Assembly: GCA_903939755.1 (NCBI GenBank)
Contig: CAJAII010000014.1
Location: 20,717 to 84,716 of the forward strand
DNA from: an uncultured Flavobacteriales bacterium
Lineage (GTDB): Bacteria; Bacteroidota; Bacteroidia; Flavobacteriales_D; Crocinitomicaceae
Direction of reading: 5' to 3'
Length of the DNA: 64,000 bases
The notes below the pieces were generated by a model that was given only the letters and a program-made list of their open reading frames with translations, was not told the DNA's origin and searched no databases. Below, piece after piece: positions 52,284 through 61,272 of the stretch. The position numbers and the translations under genes are program-made. Position 1 is the stretch's first letter, and each line of letters starts with the position of its first letter.

Positions 52284-52532
52284 ATGGATAGATTAGAGAT
52301 TATAACTATTACAAAAAAGTTTCTTTCAGAAGAATTTGAAGTAGACATTAATTCTATTATGGATCATGAAAACCTGAGAGAAACCTTGGATTTAGATAGC
52401 CTTGACTATGTTGATTTAGTTGTCTTAATAGAAGAGAATTTAGGATTTAAACCTACTGCAGATGATTTCAAAACAGTGGAAACGTTTGATGATTTTTACA
52501 ATTTAGTTGAACAAAAATTAATGAATGTCTAA
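52284..52532 (+). CDS. Acyl carrier protein 1
   Basis: This 82-residue acidic protein has the phosphopantetheine site in LDLDSLDYVDLVVL (Ser39). It is a normal ACP length. It overlaps the acyltransferase gene by 8 bp. No phosphopantetheinyl transferase gene is in the window, so loading must come from elsewhere. Confidence 0.9.
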   Translation: MDRLEIITITKKFLSEEFEVDINSIMDHENLRETLDLDSLDYVDLVVLIEENLGFKPTADDFKTVETFDDFYNLVEQKLMNV

Positions 52533-53409
52533 AACCGTAAATGAAACATGGGATGGTAAAACAAAAGGTTCACTCTTAGGATATAAATTTTTTGTTTTTT
52601 GTATCAATTTTTTTGGAGTTTGGATTTCTTATTTTTTTTGCATCTGGGTAGCAAGTTATTTCGTTCTTTTCTCAAGAAAAAATAGAAACGGCTTAATTCG
52701 GTTTTATCAAACTGGATTTGGCCTCTCAAAAGTTCAAGCTGTTATCAATACAGTGAAAACTTTTAATGTTTTTGGAAGTGTATTAATAGATAGAATAGCG
52801 CTGAAAACAAAAAAAAAAGGAATTTACACTCACAGTTTTGATAATGAAAAAGCTTTAAAGGAAATTCATGAAAATGGTAAAGGTGGTTTTCTTTTTTCAG
52901 GGCATGTGGGGAATTGGGAAAACGCTGGAAATTTAATTGGCGAAAGAATAACTTCAAAAATTAATATTCTTATGCTGGATGCAGAGGTAGAGAAAATTAA
53001 AACATATTTAACTCAATCTACCGAGTTGGAAAAATATAATTTGATTCCTCTAAAGAACGATATGTCACATTTAGTTTTAATTCATCAAGCATTAAAAAGA
53101 AATGAATTAATTGCTTTACATGCAGATAGGGTTATGGCCGGACAAAAATCAATAAGTGTGAAATTTTTAAAAAGTGTAGCGAAATTTCCAGCAGGACCAT
53201 TTATTATGGCTCATAAATTTAAAGTTCCAATCACTTTTGTTTTTGCCGTTAAAGGAATAGGAACTCACTATAATTTATCTGCAACTACCCCTGTTTCTGT
53301 TTATAATTCGCCAGAAGAAATTGCAGAATCGTATGTTAAAAAACTTGAAGAAATGGTGATTTCAAATCCTACACAATGGTTTAACTTTTATGATTATTAT
53401 GCTAGTTGA
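52525..53409 (+). CDS. LpxL/HtrB-like lysophospholipid acyltransferase
   Basis: This 294-residue protein has an N-terminal transmembrane region (about 18-50), the H-x4-E motif as SGHVGNWENAG, and the ALHADRVM segment of LpxL-type late acyltransferases. In aryl polyene loci such enzymes are thought to transfer the polyene acyl chain to a lipid or membrane acceptor. It overlaps both neighbours. Confidence 0.8.
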   Translation: MSKTVNETWDGKTKGSLLGYKFFVFCINFFGVWISYFFCIWVASYFVLFSRKNRNGLIRFYQTGFGLSKVQAVINTVKTFNVFGSVLIDRIALKTKKKGIYTHSFDNEKALKEIHENGKGGFLFSGHVGNWENAGNLIGERITSKINILMLDAEVEKIKTYLTQSTELEKYNLIPLKNDMSHLVLIHQALKRNELIALHADRVMAGQKSISVKFLKSVAKFPAGPFIMAHKFKVPITFVFAVKGIGTHYNLSATTPVSVYNSPEEIAESYVKKLEEMVISNPTQWFNFYDYYAS

Positions 53410-53818
53410 GAAAACAAATATTAAAACGTACATTCCTCAAAGGGAACCATTTGTAATGATTGATTCATTGATTGAAGCCAATGAAATTGGTTTCTCTAGT
53501 TCGTTTTTTATCAATAATGACAATATATTTATTGAAAATAACATTTTGTCAGAAGCTGCTATCATTGAAAATATTGCACAAACTTGTGCTGCAGGATTCG
53601 GATATTTGAGTAGTTTAGAAGTTGAAAGTGAACCCCGTTTAGGATTTATTGGCGCAATTACAAAATTGGAAGTTTTCAATGAATTAAAGACTAATGCAAT
53701 GATTGAAACTCACGTGAGTATAATTAACACCTTTGAAAATATTCATTTAATTGAAGGAATTGCTCGTTCGTTAAACATCGATATATTGAAATGTCAAATG
53801 AAAATTGTTCTTTCATGA
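53399..53818 (+). CDS. Hotdog-fold dehydratase-like protein
   Basis: I take the ATG at 53399 (MLVEKTNIKTYIP, 11-bp overlap), giving 139 residues; 53390 is an alternative. It has the ApeI/FabZ-type start IPQREPFVMIDSL and the SEAAIIENIAQTCAAGFGYL helix of the hotdog fold. FabZ-type enzymes normally have a catalytic His in 'PHRxPFLLvD', where this protein has Gln, so it may be inactive alone and work as a partner subunit. Its likely pair is the hotdog at 59636. Confidence 0.7.
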   Translation: MLVEKTNIKTYIPQREPFVMIDSLIEANEIGFSSSFFINNDNIFIENNILSEAAIIENIAQTCAAGFGYLSSLEVESEPRLGFIGAITKLEVFNELKTNAMIETHVSIINTFENIHLIEGIARSLNIDILKCQMKIVLS

Positions 53819-54243
53819 AAATTCTTGAATCTACAATTAATATCGATGTGAGATTCAGTGAAACTGATGCGATGGGTGTGGTATGGCATGGGAATTACCT
53901 GAAATATTTTGAAGATGGACGCGAAAGGTTCGGGATAAAATATGGCGTTGAATACTTAGATATCTACAAAGAAGGGTATTTTACTCCAATCGTTAAGTCA
54001 GAAATTAATCACAAGTCCACTATTAATTACGGTGAAAAGATTCTCGTAAAAGTGATTTTGGAAAAACATTACGCTGCAAAGATTATCTTCAGATATGAAG
54101 TGCTCAACCTAACAACAAATAAAATTGCTGCTATAGGAAGTACAACACAAGTATTTATGAATGTTCAGGATCGAACACTTGAATTGATAAAACCTGAGTT
54201 TTATGAAAATTGGGAGAAAAACCAAAATTGGAAAGAAGCTTGA
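53815..54243 (+). CDS. Acyl-CoA/ACP thioesterase, 4-HBT family
   Basis: The ATG at 53815 gives the ATGA overlap common in this operon and a 142-residue protein; 53791 would overlap by 28 bp. The family motif is VRFSETDAMGVVWHGNYLKY, with the catalytic Asp in ETDAMG and the WHGNY helix entry. It hydrolyses acyl thioesters. In an aryl polyene locus it may release the finished chain or edit stalled intermediates. Confidence 0.85.
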   Translation: MKILESTINIDVRFSETDAMGVVWHGNYLKYFEDGRERFGIKYGVEYLDIYKEGYFTPIVKSEINHKSTINYGEKILVKVILEKHYAAKIIFRYEVLNLTTNKIAAIGSTTQVFMNVQDRTLELIKPEFYENWEKNQNWKEA

Positions 54244-55319
54244 AGTGTTATCTAAAATATGGCGCAATTATTAGTCCTTTAGGGGATCGTATTGAAGAGC
54301 ATTATTCAGCTTTTTTAGAGAATAAATCAGGCATTAAGAAAGAAGGAAAAATAGGATTTAATTCTGAAAATTTCTTTCTAGCAAGAATTGACAACTTAGC
54401 AAATTCTAGGTATAATACATTGTTAAATCAAGCTTGTGAAAAATTAATTCAAAATTATTCAAGCTCATTTCTTCAAAATCCGAAAACTGGAGTAATTGTA
54501 AGCACAACAAAAGCAAATTTAGCAGCTATTACCTCAGATACATTTGAATCAACTAGGAGAATTATTGATGAAATAATTCATCCATTTCATGAACCAATAA
54601 TAATTTCAAATGCATGTATTTCTGGAGTGCTAGCAGTTAATACTGCTGCAGATTATATTCGTTTGAATAAATTTGATCAGGTAATTATTATTGGTATTGA
54701 TGTCTTGTCTGATTTCATAATTTATGGATTTCAAAGTTTATTTGCCCTGAGTAATGAAGCTTGTCGACCATTTGACAAGGAAAGAAATGGTATATCATTA
54801 GGCGAAGCGTGTGGAATTTTAGTAATGATGAATACTCCAGATGATGATTGTATTGTAGAAGTATTAGGAGGAGCTTCTTCAAATGATGCGAATCATATTT
54901 CAGGACCTTCTCGAACTGGTGAAGGTTTATTTAGGGCCATCCACAAGTCATTAGAAAGATCAGGAATTTTAAAGGAAGAAATTGATTTTATTTCTGCGCA
55001 TGGAACTGCAACGACATATAATGATGAAATGGAAGCAATTGCTTTTAATCGTTTAGGATTGAATCATATTCCAACCAATAGTTTTAAAGGATATTTTGGA
55101 CATACGTTGGGTGCGGCAGGTATTATTGAAATAATTATGTGTATGGTTTCCATGGAAAAAAATATTTTATTTAAAAGCATTGGTTATACGGAAATTGGAA
55201 CATCAGAAAGATTAAATGTAATATCTGAAAATCAAAAGGTGGAAGTGACAACAGTTTTGAAAACAGCTTCAGGTTTTGGTGGTGGAAATGCTGCTGTACT
55301 ATTAAAATGCATTCAATGA
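54240..55319 (+). CDS. Ketosynthase 2
   Basis: There is no ATG in the expected place. A TTG at 54240 overlaps the thioesterase stop by 4 bp (TTGA) and starts LKCYLKYGAIISPLGDRIE, aligned with the usual KS N-terminus; an ATG at 54210 is the alternative. The 359-residue protein has Cys126 (SNACISGVLA), His254 (SAHGTATTYND) and His288 (YFGHTLGAAG), so it looks active. It is short for a KS-II. It probably pairs with the degenerate protein encoded just downstream. Confidence 0.8.
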   Translation: MKCYLKYGAIISPLGDRIEEHYSAFLENKSGIKKEGKIGFNSENFFLARIDNLANSRYNTLLNQACEKLIQNYSSSFLQNPKTGVIVSTTKANLAAITSDTFESTRRIIDEIIHPFHEPIIISNACISGVLAVNTAADYIRLNKFDQVIIIGIDVLSDFIIYGFQSLFALSNEACRPFDKERNGISLGEACGILVMMNTPDDDCIVEVLGGASSNDANHISGPSRTGEGLFRAIHKSLERSGILKEEIDFISAHGTATTYNDEMEAIAFNRLGLNHIPTNSFKGYFGHTLGAAGIIEIIMCMVSMEKNILFKSIGYTEIGTSERLNVISENQKVEVTTVLKTASGFGGGNAAVLLKCIQ

Positions 55320-55921
55320 AAATAATTGGCCATTGTTATATCAACCCAAGAGGTGCCTTTTTTAATGGTCAGAATGTCTTAATTGCAACTGAAGAAAATT
55401 ATTTAAAAAACTATTTTTCGGAATTGAAAATTGACTATTCTAAGTTTTATAAAATGGATCTGCTTTCAAAGGGTGCTTTTTTAGGTGATTATCTTCTCCG
55501 TAATTCATACAAGGATTTATTGCATGTTGAAAATGAATTACAATTTATTTTTGCAAACACTAGTTCAAGTAAAGAAACTGATATACGCTTTATTGAATCT
55601 TATGAACGTAAAAAAAATCCTAGCCCTTCCTTATTCGTTTATACATTACCAAACATCTTAACAGGTGAATTAGCTATAAAACATAAGTGGTTTGGTGAAA
55701 ATATCTTTTATATTTTGACTAAATTTGATTCAGAATTTTTTAATGATCAAATTGTAATGTCATTTTTACGAGGAAATGAATATTGTTTATGTGGATGGGT
55801 TGAAATGACAGGCTCTCCCGAAGATGAATGTTTTATGTTTCTTGTTGCTAAATCTGAAGTTGTTAACGAGAATTTTTCAAACAATTTAAATGAAATATTA
55901 AATACCTATAGAAATGAGTGA
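55316..55921 (+). CDS. Degenerate ketosynthase-like protein (N-terminal half)
   Basis: The ATG at 55316 overlaps the KS2 stop as ATGA, giving 201 residues. The layout, with FANTSSSKETDIRFIESY, NPSPSLFVYTLPNILTGELA and GENIFYILTKFDSEFF, follows the N-terminal half of a thiolase-fold KS. The active-site Cys position is not Cys (around FYILTKFD), and the C-terminal half with the two His is missing. Proteins of this type occur in flexirubin loci. A chaperone or chain-length-type partner of KS2 is the likely role. Confidence 0.6.
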   Translation: MKIIGHCYINPRGAFFNGQNVLIATEENYLKNYFSELKIDYSKFYKMDLLSKGAFLGDYLLRNSYKDLLHVENELQFIFANTSSSKETDIRFIESYERKKNPSPSLFVYTLPNILTGELAIKHKWFGENIFYILTKFDSEFFNDQIVMSFLRGNEYCLCGWVEMTGSPEDECFMFLVAKSEVVNENFSNNLNEILNTYRNE

Positions 55922-56168
55922 ATTAAAAGAAAAATTGAAGACTCAAATAATTGAGCAGTTAAATCTAGAAGATTTGACGATAGCAGATATTAAAAATGAT
56001 TCTCCTCTATTTGGTGATGAAGGATTAGGGCTTGATTCCATTGATGCATTGGAATTTATTGTATTACTTGATAGTTATTATGGGATAAAAATTGATGATC
56101 CGGCTATAGCAAAAGAAATCTTTCATTCGGTTGATTCAATGGCTGATTTTATTGAAAGTAAAAAATAA
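55914..56168 (+). CDS. Acyl carrier protein 2
   Basis: This 84-residue protein has the phosphopantetheine motif GLGLDSIDALEFIVLL (Ser42) and a C-terminal VDSMADFIE helix. It overlaps the previous gene by 8 bp and precedes the third ketosynthase by 4 bp. Two separate ACPs are usual in aryl polyene loci, one possibly carrying the starter. Confidence 0.9.
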   Translation: MSELKEKLKTQIIEQLNLEDLTIADIKNDSPLFGDEGLGLDSIDALEFIVLLDSYYGIKIDDPAIAKEIFHSVDSMADFIESKK

Positions 56169-56172
56169 AAGA

Positions 56173-57348
56173 ATGGAGATTTTTATCACTGGTTATGGAG
56201 TGATTTCTTCGATTGGGACGAATGTTGAAGAAAACCTTTCTTCTTTGATGCAAGAAAGAACAGCCATAAAACAGGGTTTAAATAGTTATACTTCAAAATT
56301 TAAAGTTGGTGAAGTCGCATTGTCAAATGATGCGTTAAAATCAGCATTTGACTTAAAGACGGATGGTTCTAGAACGGCTTTATTAGGAATGGTTGCAGCC
56401 AAAGAGGCTTTCAAAAATCATAGCCATTTTAACGCTCTTCGAACTGGATTAATTTCTGGAACATCAGTTGGTGGAATGGATATTTCAGAAGTTGAATACC
56501 GTAAAGAAATGGCTGGAGAAAAGCCAAACTATAAAAAATATTTTCATCATCCAAGCGGAACCACTTCTGAACAAATAGCAACTGAAATTGGCATAACTGG
56601 TTTTGTAAATACTATTTCGACTGCCTGTTCATCAGCGGCAAACGCCATTATGATGGGCGCGCGTTTAATTCAATCAGGTCAATTAGATAGGGTGGTAGTT
56701 GGCGGAACAGACTGTTTAACGCAATTTACAATATATGGATTTCGTTCACTCATGATATTTGACGATGAATGGTGCAAGCCCTTTGATAATTCAAGAAAAG
56801 GATTAAATCTTGGAGAAGGAGCCGGTTTCTTAGTATTAGAATCGAAAAAATCTTTAGAAATTACAGGAAAAGAGGTGTTAGCAAAATTATCTGGTTGGAG
56901 TAATGCATCAGATGCTTATCATCAAACGGCATCTTCACCAGATGGAGACGGGGCAATTCTATCAATGAAGCAAGCATTGAAACAAGCGAGACTTGAACCC
57001 CATGAAATTAACTATGTCAATGCCCATGGCACTGCAACTCCTAATAATGATTTATCTGAATCAAAAGCTTTTATAAATGTTTTTAATGGTAAGGTACCTC
57101 CATTTAGTTCAACCAAGTCTTACACAGGCCATACCTTAGCCGCAAGCGGTGGAATTGAATCAGTATTTGCAATCTTAAGCATACAAAACGGCCTGCTTTT
57201 TCCTAACTTGAATCACACTTCGCCAATTGAAGAAACCGGCTTGATACCTATTATAAATATTCAAAAAAATATTGAAGTAACACATGTTTTGTCGAATTCA
57301 TTCGGTTTTGGAGGAAATAATTCAACATTGATTTTTTCAAAAATATAA
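56173..57348 (+). CDS. Ketosynthase 3
   Basis: The ATG at 56173 (MEIFITGYGVISSIGTN) matches KS N-termini; the frame is open back to 56131 inside the ACP gene. The 391-residue protein has Cys152 (STACSSAAN), His285 (NAHGTATPNND) and His320 (SYTGHTLAASG), so all catalytic residues are present. It is followed by a chain-length-factor-like gene 3 bp downstream, the classic KS-CLF pair arrangement. Confidence 0.85.
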   Translation: MEIFITGYGVISSIGTNVEENLSSLMQERTAIKQGLNSYTSKFKVGEVALSNDALKSAFDLKTDGSRTALLGMVAAKEAFKNHSHFNALRTGLISGTSVGGMDISEVEYRKEMAGEKPNYKKYFHHPSGTTSEQIATEIGITGFVNTISTACSSAANAIMMGARLIQSGQLDRVVVGGTDCLTQFTIYGFRSLMIFDDEWCKPFDNSRKGLNLGEGAGFLVLESKKSLEITGKEVLAKLSGWSNASDAYHQTASSPDGDGAILSMKQALKQARLEPHEINYVNAHGTATPNNDLSESKAFINVFNGKVPPFSSTKSYTGHTLAASGGIESVFAILSIQNGLLFPNLNHTSPIEETGLIPIINIQKNIEVTHVLSNSFGFGGNNSTLIFSKI

Positions 57349-57351
57349 AGC

Positions 57352-58275
57352 ATGTATTATATCCACAAAATAGCTTCAATTACTCATCAGGATTCATTTA
57401 ATCAAACGGATGTTAATGATTCATTGGTTGAAATTGCTGAGGATACTGTTTTGATTTCTCCAGATTACAAAAAATATGTCCTTCCTGCTTCATTAAGAAG
57501 GCTAAGTCCAATTTTACGCATGGCAGTTGCGGCAGCAAAGGAATGTCAAGAAGCAATTACAATTCCAGTTGAAGCAATTTCAGTTGGAACAGCGCTAGGA
57601 TGTTTGACTGACACTGAGAAGTTTTTAAATGTAATAAACACAGTGGAAGGTGAGATATTATCGCCAACAGCATTCATCCAATCTACTCACAATACAATTG
57701 CAGGATTGATTTCACTTGAATTAAAAAATCATTCTTATAATATGACCCACACACAAAATAATTTGTCACTTGAAATGGCTCTTATTGATTCAATGTTGTG
57801 TTGTGATGAAGGTAAGGAATTTGTTTTATTGGGCGTTGCTGACGAAGCTATCGACTTTTTAAATAAATTAAAACCAATTGTCTTACCTGAAAATTCGATT
57901 GTAACCTCCGGAACTACATTTTTTGCTCTTTCGAAAAAGAAATCAACAGCTGAAATAGGATTCCTTGCATGCAATTCTATAATAAAACCCAAGGGTGTTG
58001 AAGTTGAAATTGTTCTTTTTTTGCGAGAATTAAAAATTGAAATCAATGAAATTGACCGTGTATATACAAATCAAAATTCTCTTGATTTCCCTAAAGAAAT
58101 CGTTGTTAATTATGAAGCGTATTCGGGCTTATATTTTACGGCCAATGCTTTTGGAGTTCATATGGCTCATGATTGGCTAATTAAAACAGCAAAAAAATAT
58201 GCTTTGATTGTAAATTCAGGTTGTAATAATAGTTTAGGATTGATTCTGTTAAAAAATGATAAAGCACAAAATTAA
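57352..58275 (+). CDS. Ketosynthase chain-length-factor-like protein
   Basis: This 307-residue protein has KS-like fold segments (LRRLSPILRMAVAAAKE; SVGTALGCLTDTEKFLN; SPTAFIQSTHNTIAGLIS) but none of the catalytic triad. The Cys position falls at NMTHTQNNLSLEM (Thr or Gln), the first His segment reads VYTNQNSLDF, and the second reads YSGLYFTANAF. This is the CLF state, as in the ApeC partner of the ApeO ketosynthase. It should form a heterodimer with KS3 and set chain length. It overlaps the deacetylase gene by 20 bp. Confidence 0.7.
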   Translation: MYYIHKIASITHQDSFNQTDVNDSLVEIAEDTVLISPDYKKYVLPASLRRLSPILRMAVAAAKECQEAITIPVEAISVGTALGCLTDTEKFLNVINTVEGEILSPTAFIQSTHNTIAGLISLELKNHSYNMTHTQNNLSLEMALIDSMLCCDEGKEFVLLGVADEAIDFLNKLKPIVLPENSIVTSGTTFFALSKKKSTAEIGFLACNSIIKPKGVEVEIVLFLRELKIEINEIDRVYTNQNSLDFPKEIVVNYEAYSGLYFTANAFGVHMAHDWLIKTAKKYALIVNSGCNNSLGLILLKNDKAQN

Positions 58276-59017
58276 TAGTAGTCTTTTCGTGTTGAATATT
58301 GTTTTACTCTCATTAATGTATTGGGACAATTCAAATTTACCATGGATTCTTCTTGCGGCTTTCATGTTTTTCTTTTTGATTTTAAGTTATGGTGTATTAT
58401 TCATGACATTTAATTATTTTATTCAATCTAAGAACGCATTTCCAAAACCACATGTTTTGTTAACATTTGATGATGGCCCAAATCCCCATACAACGCCCAT
58501 TGTTTTAGATATTCTTAAAGAATCGAAAGTGACTGCTATATTTTTTGTGATTGGATCAAAAGCGAAATTCGAGAATGAATTAATAAAAAGGATAATAGAT
58601 GAAGGTCATTTTATCGGAAATCATACTTTTTCACACCACCCAATTTTTGCATTGTTAAACAGAACAAAAGTTGAAAAAGAAATTGTTGAACTGAATCATT
58701 TATTTATAAATCAAGGTATTCAAACAAATTTATTCCGACCGCCAATTGGTTATACAAATCCGATTATTGCAAGAGTTGTCAAAAAGTTATCGCTAAATAT
58801 TATAGGATGGAACAAACGTTCCTTTGATACTGTTATTCGAAATCCCAAAAAACTTACAAAAAGACTACTATTCTTAGCAAAACCGGGAAGCATTATTTTG
58901 CTGCACGATAATTTAAAACAAACTTCAGAAGCACTGAGTTTGTTTTTAAAAGAGTCACAAGAAAAAGGCATTATCTTTGCCAATAAGAATCAAATTAATT
59001 CATTTTTGAATGACTAA
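58256..59017 (+). CDS. Polysaccharide deacetylase (NodB domain), membrane-anchored
   Basis: This 253-residue protein has one or two N-terminal transmembrane helices (about 8-50) and a NodB catalytic domain with TFDDGPNPHTT (metal-binding Asp-Asp), NHTFSHHPI (metal His pair) and LFRPPIGYTNP. It is a CE4-type metal-dependent deacetylase facing the periplasm. Its substrate could be a cell-wall sugar or an N-acyl group tied to pigment anchoring. CE4 genes in such loci are unexplained. Confidence 0.8.
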   Translation: MIKHKINSSLFVLNIVLLSLMYWDNSNLPWILLAAFMFFFLILSYGVLFMTFNYFIQSKNAFPKPHVLLTFDDGPNPHTTPIVLDILKESKVTAIFFVIGSKAKFENELIKRIIDEGHFIGNHTFSHHPIFALLNRTKVEKEIVELNHLFINQGIQTNLFRPPIGYTNPIIARVVKKLSLNIIGWNKRSFDTVIRNPKKLTKRLLFLAKPGSIILLHDNLKQTSEALSLFLKESQEKGIIFANKNQINSFLND

Positions 59018-59639
59018 ATTATTTAACTTGCTATTTTTCATCTTTTTGTGTACAATTGCATTTAGTCAAGAATTTAAAAAAATTTCTGATCCTTCAAAAT
59101 GTAAGTCTGCAATACAGAAACAACAAAAATTGACAAGGTCGTTGATTGCTGATTTCAAAGAAACACTGCATTCAGAAATGTTTGAAGAAACTCAAAAAGC
59201 AACAGGTAAACTTTATTATAAACAAGCTCAAAAGATTAGATGGGAGCATATTAGTCCGGTTAAAAAGATTTTACTGATTGATGGAAATAAAGTTCGCTAT
59301 AGTGAAAAAGGAAAAGAAATAAAAGATCCTTCAACTAAAGCTATTGTTAAGAAAATTCAAAGTTTAATGGTGAAAATGTTGTCAGGAACATTTTTGGATG
59401 ACAAAGATTTTAAAATTTCGTATTATGAAAATTCTTCCCAATACAAATTGGAATTAAAACCATTATCTCAAAGGATGTCAAAATATATTGATTATGTAGT
59501 TTTAGTTTTTGATAAAAAATATTTGCAGCTTAAGGAAATGAGTTTAGTAGAATCTGAAAATGAAAAATTAGTATATTCGTTTAGTAACGTACTTCTAAAT
59601 AATTCAATTAGTGATATAAAATTCAGTGATTTCAAATGA
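59010..59639 (+). CDS. LolA-like outer membrane carrier protein
   Basis: This 209-residue protein has a signal peptide (FNLLFFIFLCTIAFSQE) and the LolA layout: SLIADFKETLHSEMFEETQK, then GKLYYKQAQKIRWEH, LLIDGNKVRY, a central helix, and late strands such as YKLELKPLSQ. LolA-like proteins carry lipids across the periplasm, and their genes are standard in aryl polyene loci. It overlaps both neighbours by 4-8 bp. Confidence 0.8.
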   Translation: MTKLFNLLFFIFLCTIAFSQEFKKISDPSKCKSAIQKQQKLTRSLIADFKETLHSEMFEETQKATGKLYYKQAQKIRWEHISPVKKILLIDGNKVRYSEKGKEIKDPSTKAIVKKIQSLMVKMLSGTFLDDKDFKISYYENSSQYKLELKPLSQRMSKYIDYVVLVFDKKYLQLKEMSLVESENEKLVYSFSNVLLNNSISDIKFSDFK

Positions 59640-60010
59640 TATTAAAAGATAATTTTTACACCATAAATGAACTTGAATTCGTTGAAAATAAGATTCAAGC
59701 TTCAATTAAAATAGATTCTAATCATTCAATTTTCGAAGGGCATTTCCCTAATAACCCTATAACTCCTGGCGTAGTGGAAATGGAAATAGTTAAAGAAATT
59801 GTTTCTGAAGGAATAAAGAAAACGTTGAAAATGTCGAAAATGTCAAATTGCAAATTTTTAGCAATTTTAAATCCACTCAATTCTTCTGAGGTGAATGTTA
59901 ACATAGATGTTTTAGAACAAGAAAACAACCGAATTAGAATTAGTGCTCAAATTCTTGATCAACAAACTGTTTATTTAAAAATAAGTGCAGAATATATTAT
60001 AGTGGAGTAG
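59636..60010 (+). CDS. FabZ-like 3-hydroxyacyl-ACP dehydratase
   Basis: This 124-residue hotdog protein has the complete dehydratase motif FEGHFPNNPITPGVVEME, including the catalytic His in EGHFP, and later helices typical of FabZ. It can dehydrate 3-hydroxyacyl-ACPs to give the conjugated double bonds. Its 3' end overlaps that of the convergent glycosyltransferase gene by 14 bp. It may pair with the His-less hotdog at 53399. Confidence 0.85.
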   Translation: MILKDNFYTINELEFVENKIQASIKIDSNHSIFEGHFPNNPITPGVVEMEIVKEIVSEGIKKTLKMSKMSNCKFLAILNPLNSSEVNVNIDVLEQENNRIRISAQILDQQTVYLKISAEYIIVE

Positions 60011-61154
60011 GATTCTTTCTAACAGCTGATAAAAACAGATAAGAAAGTATAAAACCTACAATAAATAACAATATTGCTAATACTGTTGCACCTATAAAAT
60101 ATTGTTGAATATTATTTTGTACAGCATCACTAGAAAAATCTAATAATTGTGAATGGTCAAAATTGCCCTTAATAAAAAATTGTCCCGTGAATAGACTAAA
60201 ATAAATAATTAAAGGAATCATTGGTGGAATTGAAATGTTCGCTGCCGCAATGAATAATACTTTATTCATTCGGAATAAAACGGCAAGAGGAATTCCAATT
60301 AATAACTGAAATCCCCATAACGGAATAATTCCCATAAATAAGCCAAATCCAATAGAAAATGCTTTTTTTAAGTTTGTTTCTTCCGGTTTAATTGCCTCGT
60401 GTCTTATCAATTTCAAGGTCTCTATTGACAATATTTTTTTTGGATAATAATAGATTAAAGCACATATTACTAATATACTATTGAGTACGCTAATTCTAAA
60501 AAAGTCTCGACCAGGACGGAAATGAGAAACGCGTTCATTTGGGTCATATTTCACTCGAATTTGAACAGGTATGAATTTTATATTCTTCCATGCTAAACGA
60601 ACAATCACCTCTATTTCAAGTTCAAATTTATTTGTGAATAAGTGCATTTTCCTTAAAGGTTCTAATGGATATAATCTAAAACCAGTTTGAGTGTCAGGCA
60701 AAGTGATCCATGTCTCTATTTTGAACCAAAAATTTGAAAATTTATTCCCAAACGAGCTTTTTTGTGGAACTCCATCTTGCTGCATATTTCGGGAGCCCAT
60801 AATTACTGCTCCTTTGTTTTCAAATCCTTTATCTATTATTAACTGAATATCTTCAGGATAATGTTGACCATCTGAGTCAATTGTTATTGCGTTTTCAAAC
60901 CCTAATTCAATGGCTTTCTTAAATCCTTTGCGCAAGGAATATCCTTTGCCTTTGTTCTGTTCATTTTTAAGAATGTGTAATATATTTTTAAATTCATTTA
61001 GAATTTCACTAGTTGAATCTGTTGACCCATCATTTACAATGATAATGGATTCTTTCGGTACAATTGTCATTACTTCAATAACTACACGCCTTAGCGTTTT
61101 TTCATTATTGTATGTTGGAATAATAATACATCCCTTAATATCTGAAATTGTCAA
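59997..61154 (-). CDS. Glycosyltransferase family 2 fused to DUF2062
   Basis: This 385-residue protein has a GT2 domain (CIIIPTYNNEKTLRRVV; IIIVNDGSTDST; ITIDSDGQHYPEDI) and a C-terminal DUF2062 membrane domain (GLFMGIIPLWGFQLLIGIPL). GT2-DUF2062 fusions occur in flexirubin loci and in lipid/polyprenyl sugar transfer. The acceptor here is not known. It is divergent from the last plus-strand genes (about 118 bp between). Confidence 0.85.
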   Translation of the reverse strand: MTISDIKGCIIIPTYNNEKTLRRVVIEVMTIVPKESIIIVNDGSTDSTSEILNEFKNILHILKNEQNKGKGYSLRKGFKKAIELGFENAITIDSDGQHYPEDIQLIIDKGFENKGAVIMGSRNMQQDGVPQKSSFGNKFSNFWFKIETWITLPDTQTGFRLYPLEPLRKMHLFTNKFELEIEVIVRLAWKNIKFIPVQIRVKYDPNERVSHFRPGRDFFRISVLNSILVICALIYYYPKKILSIETLKLIRHEAIKPEETNLKKAFSIGFGLFMGIIPLWGFQLLIGIPLAVLFRMNKVLFIAAANISIPPMIPLIIYFSLFTGQFFIKGNFDHSQLLDFSSDAVQNNIQQYFIGATVLAILLFIVGFILSYLFLSAVRKNPTPL

Positions 61155-61272
61155 AATTAAAATTGTGTTAGAATTGCAAATTTAAGAGGTGCAACGGAAT
61201 ATTTGTAATAAAGTTGAATTACTTCTAAGTATTTTAAGTTAATTTTGAATCAATACTGCAACAATAATTAAC

